From SXVE01 sp036388895 (GTDB lineage Bacteria; Acidobacteriota; Blastocatellia; Pyrinomonadales; Pyrinomonadaceae), in the NCBI GenBank assembly GCA_036388895.1, contig DASVQY010000025.1, positions 124,001-188,000 of the forward strand: a stretch of DNA of 64,000 bases, in the 5' to 3' direction. The notes beneath the pieces were generated by a model. The model ran no database searches. It had not been told where the DNA came from and saw only the letters and a program-made list of their open reading frames with translations. Positions 42,738-51,865 of this stretch are shown here, in pieces. Position 1 is the first letter of the stretch; each line of letters opens with the position of its first letter. The position numbers were made by a program, and so were the translations under genes.

Positions 42738-43838
42738 TTATTTATTAAAATAGATGCTTTCATTGATGTTCAACGGTTTGATTTTATCGCTTAAATTCAA
42801 TTCGACTGCTTTTTCCTTCAAAATTCGCAGCGGCTCGCCGGGCGGCTCGTCCGACAAATCGAAAGTTCCGTAATGCATCGGAACGAAAAATTTCGCTTTT
42901 ATATCAACGAAACCTTTCAAAGTGTCTTCCGGCGAATTATGATTCGCTTCCATAAACCAGCGCGGCTTGTAAGCGCCGATGCCAATTAAAAAATAATCAA
43001 TTTCGGGAAAAACTTCCGCCGTTTCGCGGTAATGTGAGCCGTACCCGGAATCGCCGCCGAAATAAATCGTTTTTCCCGCGCCTTCAATAACATAACCGCC
43101 CCAAAGTCTTTTGTTCGTGTCGAAAAGCCCGCGGCGGCACCAGTGGCGAACCGGAACGAACGTGATTTTCAAATCATCGGTTTTCGCATCGAATTGCTGA
43201 AACCATCCCGCCGTTCGTACTTCATTCGTTTGGGTTTTCCATTCGGTTAAAATATCTTCCATTCCCAAACCGGCGAAAAACTTCGCATCGGGAAACTTGC
43301 GCGCAATATTTTGAATCGTGTTTTCGTCGCAATGATCGCGATGGTCGTGCGAAAGCAAAACGTAATCAACGCGCTTTATTTTCTCAATCGGCGACGGCAC
43401 GTCAACGAATTTTCGGATAAAGGACGGGTCGCCGAAAACCGGATCGGTCAAAATCGTCTTCCCGTTCAAACGAATCAAAAACGAAGCGTGTCCGAGCCAT
43501 AAAATGCCGTCTTTTTCGTCGTTTAGAAATTCGGTCGGATCTAAAACTCCGAGCCGATACGCGTCATTTTGTTTTTCTTCTTTTTGCGGATTGCCGCTCG
43601 TCTGCCATTTTAATAAATCGAGAATTTTCGGGAGAAACGGGTGTTCGTGGTTGACGAATCTGCCGTCCTCGTCAACCGGCGTTCCCTGCCAACCTGTTTT
43701 GACAGTCGGTAAATTTTCGTTTTTGACGTATTTCGCCACCACAGATTCGTCTCGTTCGTTTAGAATAATAATGACAGCAACGGCAACCGCCAGCAAAAGC
43801 AAAAACGCACCGATTATTTTTAATGCTTTTTTCATCAA
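42738..43838 (-). CDS. MBL fold metallo-hydrolase, NAPE-PLD/UlaG-like, membrane-anchored
   Basis: A 366-residue metallo-beta-lactamase-fold protein with an N-terminal transmembrane helix (IIGAFLLLLAVAVAVIIIL). Metal-binding residues are clear: LLSHDHRDHCDENT (HxHxDH), WLGHASFLIRLNGKTILTDPVF before it, VPVRHWCRRG, GGDSGYGSHYRET (Asp), and MHYGTFDLSDEP near the end. The pattern resembles NAPE-PLD-type phosphodiesterases or UlaG lactonases. Substrate unknown. The 265-bp region upstream (43839-44103) lies between it and the helicase C-half and contains no gene. Confidence 0.85.
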   Translation of the reverse strand: MMKKALKIIGAFLLLLAVAVAVIIILNERDESVVAKYVKNENLPTVKTGWQGTPVDEDGRFVNHEHPFLPKILDLLKWQTSGNPQKEEKQNDAYRLGVLDPTEFLNDEKDGILWLGHASFLIRLNGKTILTDPVFGDPSFIRKFVDVPSPIEKIKRVDYVLLSHDHRDHCDENTIQNIARKFPDAKFFAGLGMEDILTEWKTQTNEVRTAGWFQQFDAKTDDLKITFVPVRHWCRRGLFDTNKRLWGGYVIEGAGKTIYFGGDSGYGSHYRETAEVFPEIDYFLIGIGAYKPRWFMEANHNSPEDTLKGFVDIKAKFFVPMHYGTFDLSDEPPGEPLRILKEKAVELNLSDKIKPLNINESIYFNK

Positions 43839-44103
43839 AGCTCTTGATTACTACTCTCTCGCAGAATTCACCGGCGCTGTTCGTTTTGATTAATCTTTAA
43901 TAAAAATGCAGAGATTTTCTCCGAACTCTCGGTTATTTATTTTAATAAACTCGAAAATTTAACGCTAATAATAAGATTAGCATATAAAACTTTGTTCCTT
44001 TTCCGAACTCCCCAAACCCGAAATTCGATTAAAAGCGTTTGATTAAGTTATAGTGTAGTTTGCACTAATAATAAAAATACTTAAAAGGTAGAAACACGTT
44101 AAA

Positions 44104-45969
44104 TTGAATCAGAAACCTTCCGACATTCCGCCGCCGCAGCTCATCACGACGCTGAGAAACTACAATCTTCTGCCCGCGATTGTTTTTATGCCGACGCGCC
44201 GCCGGTGCGACGAAGCCGCTACGGAAGTCGCTGCCGACAAATCGCAAAGAACCGACGCCGAAAAGCAGCATAAAAGACAGGAAATATTTGAAGAATACGC
44301 TGCGCTCAATCCTGAAATAAAAGCTCATAAACATCGCCGCTTATTACTTCGCGGCGGAGTCGCATCGCATCACGCCGGACATATTCCGGCTTGGAAACTT
44401 TTGATTGAAAAAATGATGTCTAAAGGACTTTTGAACGCCATTTTTGCGACTTCGACCGTCGCCGCAGGCGTTGATTTTCCCGCTCGAACCGTTGTCGTCT
44501 CGAACGCAGACACGCGCGGAAACGACGGATGGCGACCGCTGCAGGCAAATGAATTGCAGCAAATGACCGGTCGCGCCGGTCGTCGCGGAAAAGATAACGT
44601 CGGCTTTGTCGTACTCGCGCCAGGACAATTTCAAAATCCGAAAAAAATCGCGGAACTTCTCAAATCACCGCCCGATCCGCTGCAAAGTCAATTTCGCTCG
44701 ACTTATACGAGCCTTCTCAATCTGCTCGACGCTTTCGGAAGTTTTGCGCAGGTGCGCGAGATTGCGGAAAAAAGTTTTGCTTTCAAAGATACGGCGCGGC
44801 AAATCGAGAAATTGCAAAAATTACGCGAAAAACGCACAAAAAACATCCGCGAACAGATTGCGGCGAGCGGATTCGATTTTTCGATTGAAGACGTTCGCGC
44901 TTTCGAGCGTTTGACGAGTGCTCGCCTGCGTTTACAGGAAGCTCCGCCGCAAACTCGCAACGAAACTCGTCAAAAATGGCTCGAAGAAAACGTCGTAGCC
45001 GGAAGAATCGTTACAAAAAGCAGAAACGGCAAGCGATTCTTTCTGGTGCTCAGCGTTTTCGGCGAAAAGGTCGTCGTAATGCGCGACGACGGAAACGGTG
45101 CGACTCTTTCGCTTTCGCACATTGGGCGCGTTTACGCCAAAAAATATGCAGTCAAAGAAGAATCAATTGATCTGGCGTTCGATGAAATAGACCGCGGATT
45201 AAACCCGCAGCTCGAAGAACCGAAAATCTCGAATAAAAGAGAAAACGCGGATGAGGCAATAGAAATTATCAATTCTTCAGTCGAAAAACTTCTGCCCGAA
45301 AATTTGAGTGAAGACGGAAAACGCAAGGCTTTTCAATTTCTATGGGAAATCTGGAACGACGTCGAATATCTGGAAAAATCCGGGCGCGACATTGAATATT
45401 TGCGAAATGACATTTGGCAGCCGTTTGAACGGCGCGCTCTGGTTCTCAACCACTTCGGTTATCTGGATTTTTCGGCGCAAAAAGTCACAGAACGCGGAAA
45501 ATGGCTGGCGGACGTGCGCGTTGATCGCCCGCTTCTGGTCGGCGAAGCTTTGCGTCACGGCATTTTCGAGAATCTCGAACCGAGATACGTCGCCGGTTTA
45601 ATGGCTTCGCTCGCGGCGGATTCGGACCGGAATTACGGCGAAATTCATCTTTCTTACGATCTTTCAGATATTTTGTCAGAATTCGAGCAAATCATTTTCA
45701 ATGTAACCGGCATAGAATTAAGATTTGGCGTCGAAGCGTCGGAAGAAATCAATCTTTCCGCAGCCGCTACCGCTGAAGCGTGGGCAGAAGGCACGAGTTG
45801 GGAAGATTTGGTTTTTTATACGAAAGCCGAAGAAGGCGATTTAGTTCGTTTGTTATCGAGAACGGGCGAAGCGCTCTTGCAAGTGGCAAATTTGCGCGAA
45901 TCTAACCCGAAAGCCGCCGCAATCGCGAGAGAAACTGCGGAAATCATTCTCCGCGAGCCGATCCGTTGA
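44104..45969 (+). CDS. Ski2-like helicase, C-terminal half only (RecA2 lobe and helical region)
   Basis: A 621-residue fragment that begins at the RecA2 lobe with no Walker A or DEAH box. After the short N-terminus comes motif IV-like IVFMPTRRRCDEAA (about 26-39). Motif V is AIFATSTVAAGVDFP (112-126), and motif VI is QMTGRAGRRG (153-162). A long C-terminal region of mostly helical character follows, as in Ski2/Mtr4-type enzymes. Its missing RecA1 half is at 29675-30553. The only upstream start is a TTG at 44104 with a poorly placed AAAGG. The next in-frame Met is at residue 29, inside motif IV, so expression may be weak. Confidence 0.9.
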   Translation: MNQKPSDIPPPQLITTLRNYNLLPAIVFMPTRRRCDEAATEVAADKSQRTDAEKQHKRQEIFEEYAALNPEIKAHKHRRLLLRGGVASHHAGHIPAWKLLIEKMMSKGLLNAIFATSTVAAGVDFPARTVVVSNADTRGNDGWRPLQANELQQMTGRAGRRGKDNVGFVVLAPGQFQNPKKIAELLKSPPDPLQSQFRSTYTSLLNLLDAFGSFAQVREIAEKSFAFKDTARQIEKLQKLREKRTKNIREQIAASGFDFSIEDVRAFERLTSARLRLQEAPPQTRNETRQKWLEENVVAGRIVTKSRNGKRFFLVLSVFGEKVVVMRDDGNGATLSLSHIGRVYAKKYAVKEESIDLAFDEIDRGLNPQLEEPKISNKRENADEAIEIINSSVEKLLPENLSEDGKRKAFQFLWEIWNDVEYLEKSGRDIEYLRNDIWQPFERRALVLNHFGYLDFSAQKVTERGKWLADVRVDRPLLVGEALRHGIFENLEPRYVAGLMASLAADSDRNYGEIHLSYDLSDILSEFEQIIFNVTGIELRFGVEASEEINLSAAATAEAWAEGTSWEDLVFYTKAEEGDLVRLLSRTGEALLQVANLRESNPKAAAIARETAEIILREPIR

Positions 45970-46026
45970 TTTTGAATCTGCAAAAGAAAGCTACTGTTAT
46001 TTGTAACTAAATTTCTTATTTTCGAC

Positions 46027-47625
46027 TTACGGATAAGTCGGCAAAAACTTCGGAACGCGCCGGGCATTCGTTAGTTGTTCGAAAGCGTAAGCGAGCTTGA
46101 TTAAAGTAGGCTCCGAATAAGCTCGACCGAAAAACGATATGCCAAGCGGCAACTCACGAACAAAACCGGCGGGAACGGTGATACTTGGGTAACCGGAAAC
46201 CGCCGCTAAACTCGAACTCGAAACGTAGTTGCTGCCGCAGTCGCCGTTGATTAAATCAATCATCCAGGTTGGAGCGTTTGTCGGCGCGACGAGCGCGTCC
46301 AGATTGTTTTTCGACATTACCGCATCAATTCCCTGCGTCTGCGTCAAAGTTTTGCATTTATTCAGCGCCTGCAAATAAGCTCTCGAAGTTAGTGAGCCTT
46401 TTTTCGCCGAGGATTCGAAAATTTCCTGTTTGAAATAAGGCATTTCGCGGGCGGCGTTTTCTTCGTTGAATTTTATTAAATCTTCGAGATTTTTATACGG
46501 CGAGTTTCTTTCCGTCAGATATTTCGCCAAATCGGTTTTAAATTCGTATTGCAGAACTTCGTATTCGGCATCGCCGAATTTATTGAGCGTTGGGATTTTC
46601 ACGTCAACGAGAATTGCTCCCGCTTGCCGCATCGCGTCGAGCGACTGGTCTGCAATCTTATCAACTTCCGCGCGTTTGCCCCAATAATCGCGCGCCAAGC
46701 CGATTCTGGCGCCGCGTAAACCGTCTTTTTGAAGAAACGTTTCGTAATCGTTTCGCGCTTTTTTTCCGTTTTGCACCGTCGCCGAGTCGCGCGGGTCAAC
46801 GCTGGTTAAGACGCTCAACAGAATCGCAGCGTCAGCAACAGTGCGTGTCATCGGTCCGGCTGTGTCCTGGTTGTGCGCGATAGGAATGACGCCGCTGCGC
46901 GAAACGAGTCCGACAGTCGGTTTTATACCGACAATTCCGCAAATCGAAGACGGGCAAACGATTGAACCGTCTGTTTCGGTGCCGATGCTTATCGCGGCTA
47001 AATTCGCGGCGATTGCGGCAGCCGAACCGGTGCTCGAACCGCACGCGTTTCTATCCAAGATGTACGGATTTCTGGTTTGCCCGCCGCGTCCCGACCAGCC
47101 GCTCGTGGAATTTGAAGAGCGGAAATTCGCCCATTCGCTCAAATTCGTTTTTCCTAAAATGACCGCTCCGGCTTTTCGTAATTGTTCGGCTAAAAATGCG
47201 TCGCGCTGCGGAGTCGGAGCGTTCAGCAGAGCGAGACTGCCGGCGGTCGTTTTCATCCGGTCGGCAGTATCAATGTTGTCTTTCAAAAGAACGGGAATGC
47301 CGTGAAGACGCCCGCGAATTTTTCCGCTTTTACGCTCTCGATCAAGCTGTTCGGCGATTTCCACGGCGTCCGGGTTGATTTCGATAATCGAATTAATCGT
47401 CTTTTTATCAACATCTTCGATTCTTTCGAGATATTTTTTAGTGATTTCTTTTGCCGAAAGCTCGCCTTTCTGCATTTGCGCCTGTAGCTGCGCGACGGTT
47501 GTTTCTTCGAGTTCAAAACTTTTTGCGTTCGGTGCGGCTGACACGTTTTTTCCTTTGCTCATAACGATTCCCGCACTTGCGGCGGCAGTGATTTCCAAGA
47601 ATTTGCGGCGGTCGAGAGATTTCAT
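46027..47625 (-). CDS. Amidase (amidase signature family), Tat-exported
   Basis: A 532-residue amidase-signature enzyme that hydrolyses amides. The N-terminus has a twin-arginine signal (SLDRRKFLEITAAASAG) followed by a Lys/Ala region, so it should be exported folded. The Ser-cisSer-Lys triad is visible. Lys is in LLKDNIDTADRMKTTAGS near residue 113. The two Ser are in the Gly/Ser-rich GSSTGSAAAIAANLAAIS and TETDGSIVCPSS near residues 197-222. GPMTRTVADAAILLSVL follows as in the family. AAGGAAA lies before the ATG. It converges with the helicase C-half. Confidence 0.93.
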   Translation of the reverse strand: MKSLDRRKFLEITAAASAGIVMSKGKNVSAAPNAKSFELEETTVAQLQAQMQKGELSAKEITKKYLERIEDVDKKTINSIIEINPDAVEIAEQLDRERKSGKIRGRLHGIPVLLKDNIDTADRMKTTAGSLALLNAPTPQRDAFLAEQLRKAGAVILGKTNLSEWANFRSSNSTSGWSGRGGQTRNPYILDRNACGSSTGSAAAIAANLAAISIGTETDGSIVCPSSICGIVGIKPTVGLVSRSGVIPIAHNQDTAGPMTRTVADAAILLSVLTSVDPRDSATVQNGKKARNDYETFLQKDGLRGARIGLARDYWGKRAEVDKIADQSLDAMRQAGAILVDVKIPTLNKFGDAEYEVLQYEFKTDLAKYLTERNSPYKNLEDLIKFNEENAAREMPYFKQEIFESSAKKGSLTSRAYLQALNKCKTLTQTQGIDAVMSKNNLDALVAPTNAPTWMIDLINGDCGSNYVSSSSLAAVSGYPSITVPAGFVRELPLGISFFGRAYSEPTLIKLAYAFEQLTNARRVPKFLPTYP

Positions 47626-47788
47626 TTTTTCCTTAATTTATTATTAGAATGTTTTTATTGAAATTTTTAATCGGAAGTTTGTATTCAGTATTTTAATCCG
47701 AATGAGCGCGGCTAACAAACCGATTGGACTTCTGTTATCAATTATATTCATAATAAACATCAAACCTTAATCAAAGGATAAATCACAA

Positions 47789-49528
47789 ATGATTAATAAA
47801 TTTACCGCGTTGTTTACAATCGCTTTTTTTCTATTGCAAAGTATGACGATTTACTCGAATACACAGACTGCTGACAAACAGTTTGAGGCGCTGGCGAACA
47901 AATACCTGAAAGAATATTTGGAAATGAATCCCGAACGCGCGACCGGTTTGGGCGAACACGCTTACGACCATCTTTTAAACGATTACAGTTCGGCGGGCGT
48001 CAAAAAGGCGCGAGATTTTAACGAATCTTATTTGAACGAACTCAAAAAGATTCCGCTCGACAAATTAAGCAAAGTCAACAACATTGACGCGCGGATTATG
48101 CGCGACCGGCTCGAATCGAACATTTTCAGCATTGACGTTTTGCGCGAGCACGAATGGAATCCGATGAGCTACAACGTCGGAACGGCGATTAACAATCTGA
48201 TTTCGCGCGATTTCGCGCCGCTCAAGGACAGATTAACGAGCGTCAAAGACCGGCTCGAACTTATTCCGAACGTCATCTCCGCCGCAAAAGCGAATCTCAA
48301 AAACCCGCCGCGTGTTTACACCGAAACAGCCATTTCGCAAAACAAAGGCGTGATCAATTTAATTAAAGGCGATTTGCAGATGTTCGTTGACCAAGCCGGA
48401 ATGAAGGCGGAACTCGCGCCGGCGCAGGCGAAAGCCGTTGCTGCGCTTGAAGAATACGGAAAATGGCTGGAAACGGATTTGCTGCCGCGCTCGACCGGCG
48501 ATTTTCGCTTGGGTGATGAAAAATTTCGTCAAAAATTGAAATACGCGCTGCAATCTGATTTGTCGAAAGAGCAGGTTTTAGAACGCGGAATGGCGGATTT
48601 GCGCGCGACGCAGGATAAAATGTTTCAAGTTGCTTTGCCGCTTCACAAAAAGTTCTTTCCGAACGAAACAAATGCTGCAAAATTAAATGATAAAAAATTT
48701 GTTATTAAAAGTGTTTTGGACAAACTCGCCGAAAACCGCCCGAACAACGAAACAATCGTCGCGCAGGCGAATCAGGATCTAAAGGAAACAACAGAATTCG
48801 TCCGTGCGAAAAAACTCGTTAGCGTTCCAAACGAGCCGGTTAAAGTCGTCGAAATGCCCGAATTCGCTCGCGGAACCGCCGTCGCTTATTTCGATTCAGC
48901 CGGACCTCTGGAAAAAAAGAACGAAACATTTTTCACCATTTCGCCGACGCCGAAGGATTGGTCGGATGCGCGCAAAGAATCGTTTTACAAAGAATACAAC
49001 GATTATATGCTCGAAGATTTGACTATTCACGAAGCGATGCCCGGTCATTACCTGCAAATAATGCACTCGAACAAATTTAAAGCGCCGACGCTTGTCAGAG
49101 CGATTTTCCGCAGCGGAACTTTCACCGAAGGCTGGGCGGTTTACGCCGAACAATTAATGGCGGAACACGGCTACGGCGGCGCGGAAGTCGAAATGCAGCA
49201 ACTGAAAATGAAGCTGCGCGTCATCATTAACGCCATCATTGACCAGAAAATTCACACCGCCGGAATGATCGAAAAAGAAGCCGTAGATTTTATGATGAAC
49301 GAAGGCTTTCAGGAAGAAGGCGAAGCGGTCGGAAAGTGGAAACGCGCGCAGCTTTCATCAACGCAGCTTTCGACATATTACGTCGGCTCGGTCGAAGTCA
49401 ACGACATTCGCAAGGCTTACGAAGCGAAAAACAAAGGCAAAATCAATTTGTTACAAATGCACGACGCGATGCTTTCGTTCGGTTCGCCCGCGCCGAAATA
49501 TGTTCGGGAAATGCTCGAGTTAAAATAA
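47789..49528 (+). CDS. DUF885 family exported protein (M32-like zinc peptidase fold)
   Basis: A 579-residue protein with signal peptide (LFTIAFFLLQSMTIYS). The all-alpha DUF885 domain carries HEAMPGHYLQ near residue 415, an HExxx(G)H-type motif, with FTEGWAVYAEQLM about 40 residues later supplying the presumed third ligand Glu. This arrangement suggests a zinc peptidase. Related proteins are common in Acidobacteriota and Xanthomonads. It stands alone, with a 163-bp region before it. Confidence 0.85.
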   Translation: MINKFTALFTIAFFLLQSMTIYSNTQTADKQFEALANKYLKEYLEMNPERATGLGEHAYDHLLNDYSSAGVKKARDFNESYLNELKKIPLDKLSKVNNIDARIMRDRLESNIFSIDVLREHEWNPMSYNVGTAINNLISRDFAPLKDRLTSVKDRLELIPNVISAAKANLKNPPRVYTETAISQNKGVINLIKGDLQMFVDQAGMKAELAPAQAKAVAALEEYGKWLETDLLPRSTGDFRLGDEKFRQKLKYALQSDLSKEQVLERGMADLRATQDKMFQVALPLHKKFFPNETNAAKLNDKKFVIKSVLDKLAENRPNNETIVAQANQDLKETTEFVRAKKLVSVPNEPVKVVEMPEFARGTAVAYFDSAGPLEKKNETFFTISPTPKDWSDARKESFYKEYNDYMLEDLTIHEAMPGHYLQIMHSNKFKAPTLVRAIFRSGTFTEGWAVYAEQLMAEHGYGGAEVEMQQLKMKLRVIINAIIDQKIHTAGMIEKEAVDFMMNEGFQEEGEAVGKWKRAQLSSTQLSTYYVGSVEVNDIRKAYEAKNKGKINLLQMHDAMLSFGSPAPKYVREMLELK

Positions 49529-49634
49529 AGCGCCCTGATCGCCGCTTTCTTAAATTCTTTCGGCTTGTTCGAAGGTGTTCAAACTTATCGGCATTTGCAC
49601 TTCTGGCAGCCGATTGAGCACAGAACATCTCCCG

Positions 49635-50318
49635 TTAAAAGCGCGGTTCGAATATGCTATAACGCTGTACCGAGCGTCTGGTAGAGGGAAAGCCGAATAA
49701 CCGGCGCACGAATGGGTCAATCATTCCGAAACGGTTTTCAACCGGGTCATTTCGAACTATTTCTTTCATCGGGCGCTGAATCAAATCGGCGGTGTCGAGG
49801 TATTTAGACAAACGCTCGAGCGTCGTCGCGTCCGTATCGCTTTGGCTTGCGCTGACGCTGATTTCCTTAAAGACGGCTTCGGTTTGAATGAGGAACGGCA
49901 CGTTTGTGTCATACGGTTCGTCCAACATCGGGTGACAAACTCCTTCCCAGTGGACAACGAACTTGTTTTCCGCTCTTTCGCCAAATTTCAGCGTTGAATA
50001 CGGAATTAACTCGTGCGTCCAAAAATGTGAAAGCGCATTCGGAGCGCCTATGTCTTTGTTATTTTTATCAGAAACAACGGTTTTGCCTTCGAGTTCTGTC
50101 CAGCGGCGTATCGGAAGGCTGAATTCGCCGCAGGACATTTGAGCATTATCAAGAAAACTCTCGCCTACGGATTGTTCTTCCGTATGCACCTCAACTTCCC
50201 AGCATAATCCCGGATTTTCATTTTCACCGTATTTCCCGAGCCAATCGGGATTAAGGATGTAACCGCTGATTGTCGCCTCTCGAACCGGAAAGTGAATGTC
50301 TCTGAGAATCATACTCAT
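49635..50318 (-). CDS. Protein of unknown function
   Basis: I do not recognise this 227-residue protein. It has no signal peptide and looks soluble, beta-rich and acidic: the N-terminal FPVREATISGYILNPDWLG, Trp-rich middle (LCWEVEVHTEEQS, HFWTHELIPYSTL, FVVHWEGVCHPM), and a C-terminal basic tail (RRLFGFPSTRRSVQRYSIF). A longer frame starts at a TTG at 50342. I chose the ATG at 50318. The gene is alone on the minus strand between DUF885 and the M19 gene. The 106-bp gap on its downstream side shows nothing further. Confidence 0.6.
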   Translation of the reverse strand: MSMILRDIHFPVREATISGYILNPDWLGKYGENENPGLCWEVEVHTEEQSVGESFLDNAQMSCGEFSLPIRRWTELEGKTVVSDKNNKDIGAPNALSHFWTHELIPYSTLKFGERAENKFVVHWEGVCHPMLDEPYDTNVPFLIQTEAVFKEISVSASQSDTDATTLERLSKYLDTADLIQRPMKEIVRNDPVENRFGMIDPFVRRLFGFPSTRRSVQRYSIFEPRF

Positions 50319-50428
50319 TGCGAAATAAGGAATCACCGCCAAAATACTCTTTTGTCATTTTGGGATAAAGGGCGCCGGGACTGGTGATTCTATTTAGACC
50401 TCTAGAACATTTGAAACCGCCGCGCGAT

Positions 50429-51721
50429 TTATTTACTAATCTTCATGGTACTTCCGTCGCCGCTGATGCGGCTTGATTTGCTTCGCGCGGCTTGTTCGGC
50501 TTTTGAAAACGCGCGGAGGAAATTTTCGCCTAAAACCTTGCGGATTTCCTGTTCGGTGTAACCGCGCCGCAGCATTTCGTAAGTGACCAAAACAAGGTCT
50601 TCCATTCCGTTCATTCCGGCTGGCAGAAGCGGAATGCCGTCGAAATCAGAGCCGATGCCGATGATGTCAATTCCCGCGACTTTTTTTATGTGGTCAATGT
50701 GGTCAACTATTCGCGTGTAGCCCGGAACATTGATCTGATTGGCGGCGAAAAGTTTGCGCTCGGCTTCGTTGAAACCTTCTCTGTCGTTTTTGTATTGCTC
50801 GCGCAGAGCGTCAATCTGCGGCTTCAAACGCGCGGCGCGTTCATTTTCGTCTTTATTATATTGATCGTCGAGAAACGCCGGATAAAAATTTATCATTACG
50901 ACGCCGCCGTTTTGCGCGATGCGTTTTAAGATGTCGTCGGGCACATTGCGCGTGTGATTTGCTACGCCGCGAGCCGATGAATGCGAAGCGATGATCGGCG
51001 CAGTCGTCACATCTAAAACATCAGACATCACTTTGTCGGAAACGTGCGAAATGTCAACGAGCATTCCGAGGCGGTTCATTTCGCGCACGACTTCTTTGCC
51101 GAAATCCGACAAACCGTTGTTTTTCACCTCGCCGCGATGCGCGTCCGCCCATTCGTGCGAGACGTTATGCGTCAAAGTCATATAGCGAATGCCGAGACGA
51201 TAAAAGTTTCGCAGCGCGTAAAGCGAATTTTCAATCGCGTAGCCGCCTTCGATGCCCATCAGAACACAGACTTTATTTTGCTTTTTAGCGCGGCGAATGT
51301 CCTCAGCGGTCGTGCATTGCATTAATTGATTCGGATGTCTCTCTACTTCGCGGTTCGTCGCGTCAATCAAATCCATCGCCCGCCGCATCGCGCCGCCGGT
51401 TTTCAGTGTGTCGCCGGAAACGTAAATCGAGAAAAATTCTCCGGTAATGCCGCTCGCCTTAAAGCGCTGTAAATCCGTATGAAAAGGGTCGCCGTCGCGG
51501 TGAAATTTGCCGACGGAATTTGTCGCTAAATCAAAATCTTCGTCAACGAGCGGACTCGGAATATCATTATGACCGTCAACGATTATCGCTTTTTTATGAA
51601 TTTTCAAGGCTTGCTGCCAAATTCGCTCATCAGCGCCCTGCGGCTTTGTCTGCGCGGCGATTTGACCGTAAAACAAAAAAACGAAAACCGTCGAAAGAAC
51701 AAAGGAAATTATTTTTTTCAT
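50429..51721 (-). CDS. M19 family membrane dipeptidase
   Basis: A 430-residue exported zinc dipeptidase (renal dipeptidase-like), which cleaves dipeptides including D-amino acid and cyclised forms. It has a signal peptide (FVLSTVFVFLFYGQIAAQ). Metal and catalytic motifs are DGHNDIPSPL, the bridging Glu in MGIEGGYAIEN near residue 158, THNVSHEWADAHRG, DISHVSDKVMSDVL, IIASHSSARGVANHTRN near residue 265, and GIGSDFDGIPLLPAGM near residue 355. All expected ligands are present, so it is probably active. A longer frame starts at 51751; the signal peptide favours 51721. Confidence 0.93.
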   Translation of the reverse strand: MKKIISFVLSTVFVFLFYGQIAAQTKPQGADERIWQQALKIHKKAIIVDGHNDIPSPLVDEDFDLATNSVGKFHRDGDPFHTDLQRFKASGITGEFFSIYVSGDTLKTGGAMRRAMDLIDATNREVERHPNQLMQCTTAEDIRRAKKQNKVCVLMGIEGGYAIENSLYALRNFYRLGIRYMTLTHNVSHEWADAHRGEVKNNGLSDFGKEVVREMNRLGMLVDISHVSDKVMSDVLDVTTAPIIASHSSARGVANHTRNVPDDILKRIAQNGGVVMINFYPAFLDDQYNKDENERAARLKPQIDALREQYKNDREGFNEAERKLFAANQINVPGYTRIVDHIDHIKKVAGIDIIGIGSDFDGIPLLPAGMNGMEDLVLVTYEMLRRGYTEQEIRKVLGENFLRAFSKAEQAARSKSSRISGDGSTMKISK

Positions 51722-51783
51722 AGTATTCGGAAAGGAAAGAATTAGCCTCAATCTTAGCCTTTTTTGTTGTTTTTGGCGAGATA

Positions 51784-51813
51784 AAAAGGAACAGTTTTCA
51801 GGCTGTTCCTTTT
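51784..51813 (-). terminator. Terminator after the Tyr/Arg-rich small exported protein gene
   Basis: The arms AAAAGGAACAG (51784-51794) and CTGTTCCTTTT (51803-51813) form a stem over an 8-base loop. On the minus strand it ends in a T-rich run and lies between the 135-residue gene and the M19 gene. Confidence 0.7.
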
Positions 51814-51865
51814 AAGTTATTTTCGAGGAGAGATTCGTTATTAATGGGGAGAGTTTTTTTGAAAA

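Larger units (their letters stand above)
29655..44103. other. Inferred inverted segment splitting a helicase gene
   Basis: Left end: the 3' end of the helicase N-terminal half, at 29675 on the minus strand. Right end: the 5' end of the C-terminal half, at 44104 on the plus strand. Reversing the block between these points restores a single helicase frame order (RecA1 then RecA2). I searched both ends by eye for long inverted repeats, insertion sequences or recombinase genes and found none. The 43839-44103 stretch at the right end contains no gene. It holds the promoter region of the metallo-hydrolase gene and reads into the helicase C-half. Confidence 0.7.

Noticed and set aside
29640..44104. 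Inverted repeats or an insertion sequence at the two helicase breakpoints
   Set aside because: I compared both ends by eye. A weak likeness (GTAG..AAA..ACGTT) at 29664 and 44088 is in direct, not inverted, orientation, is only about 15 bases long, and would not explain an inversion. No recombinase gene is nearby.
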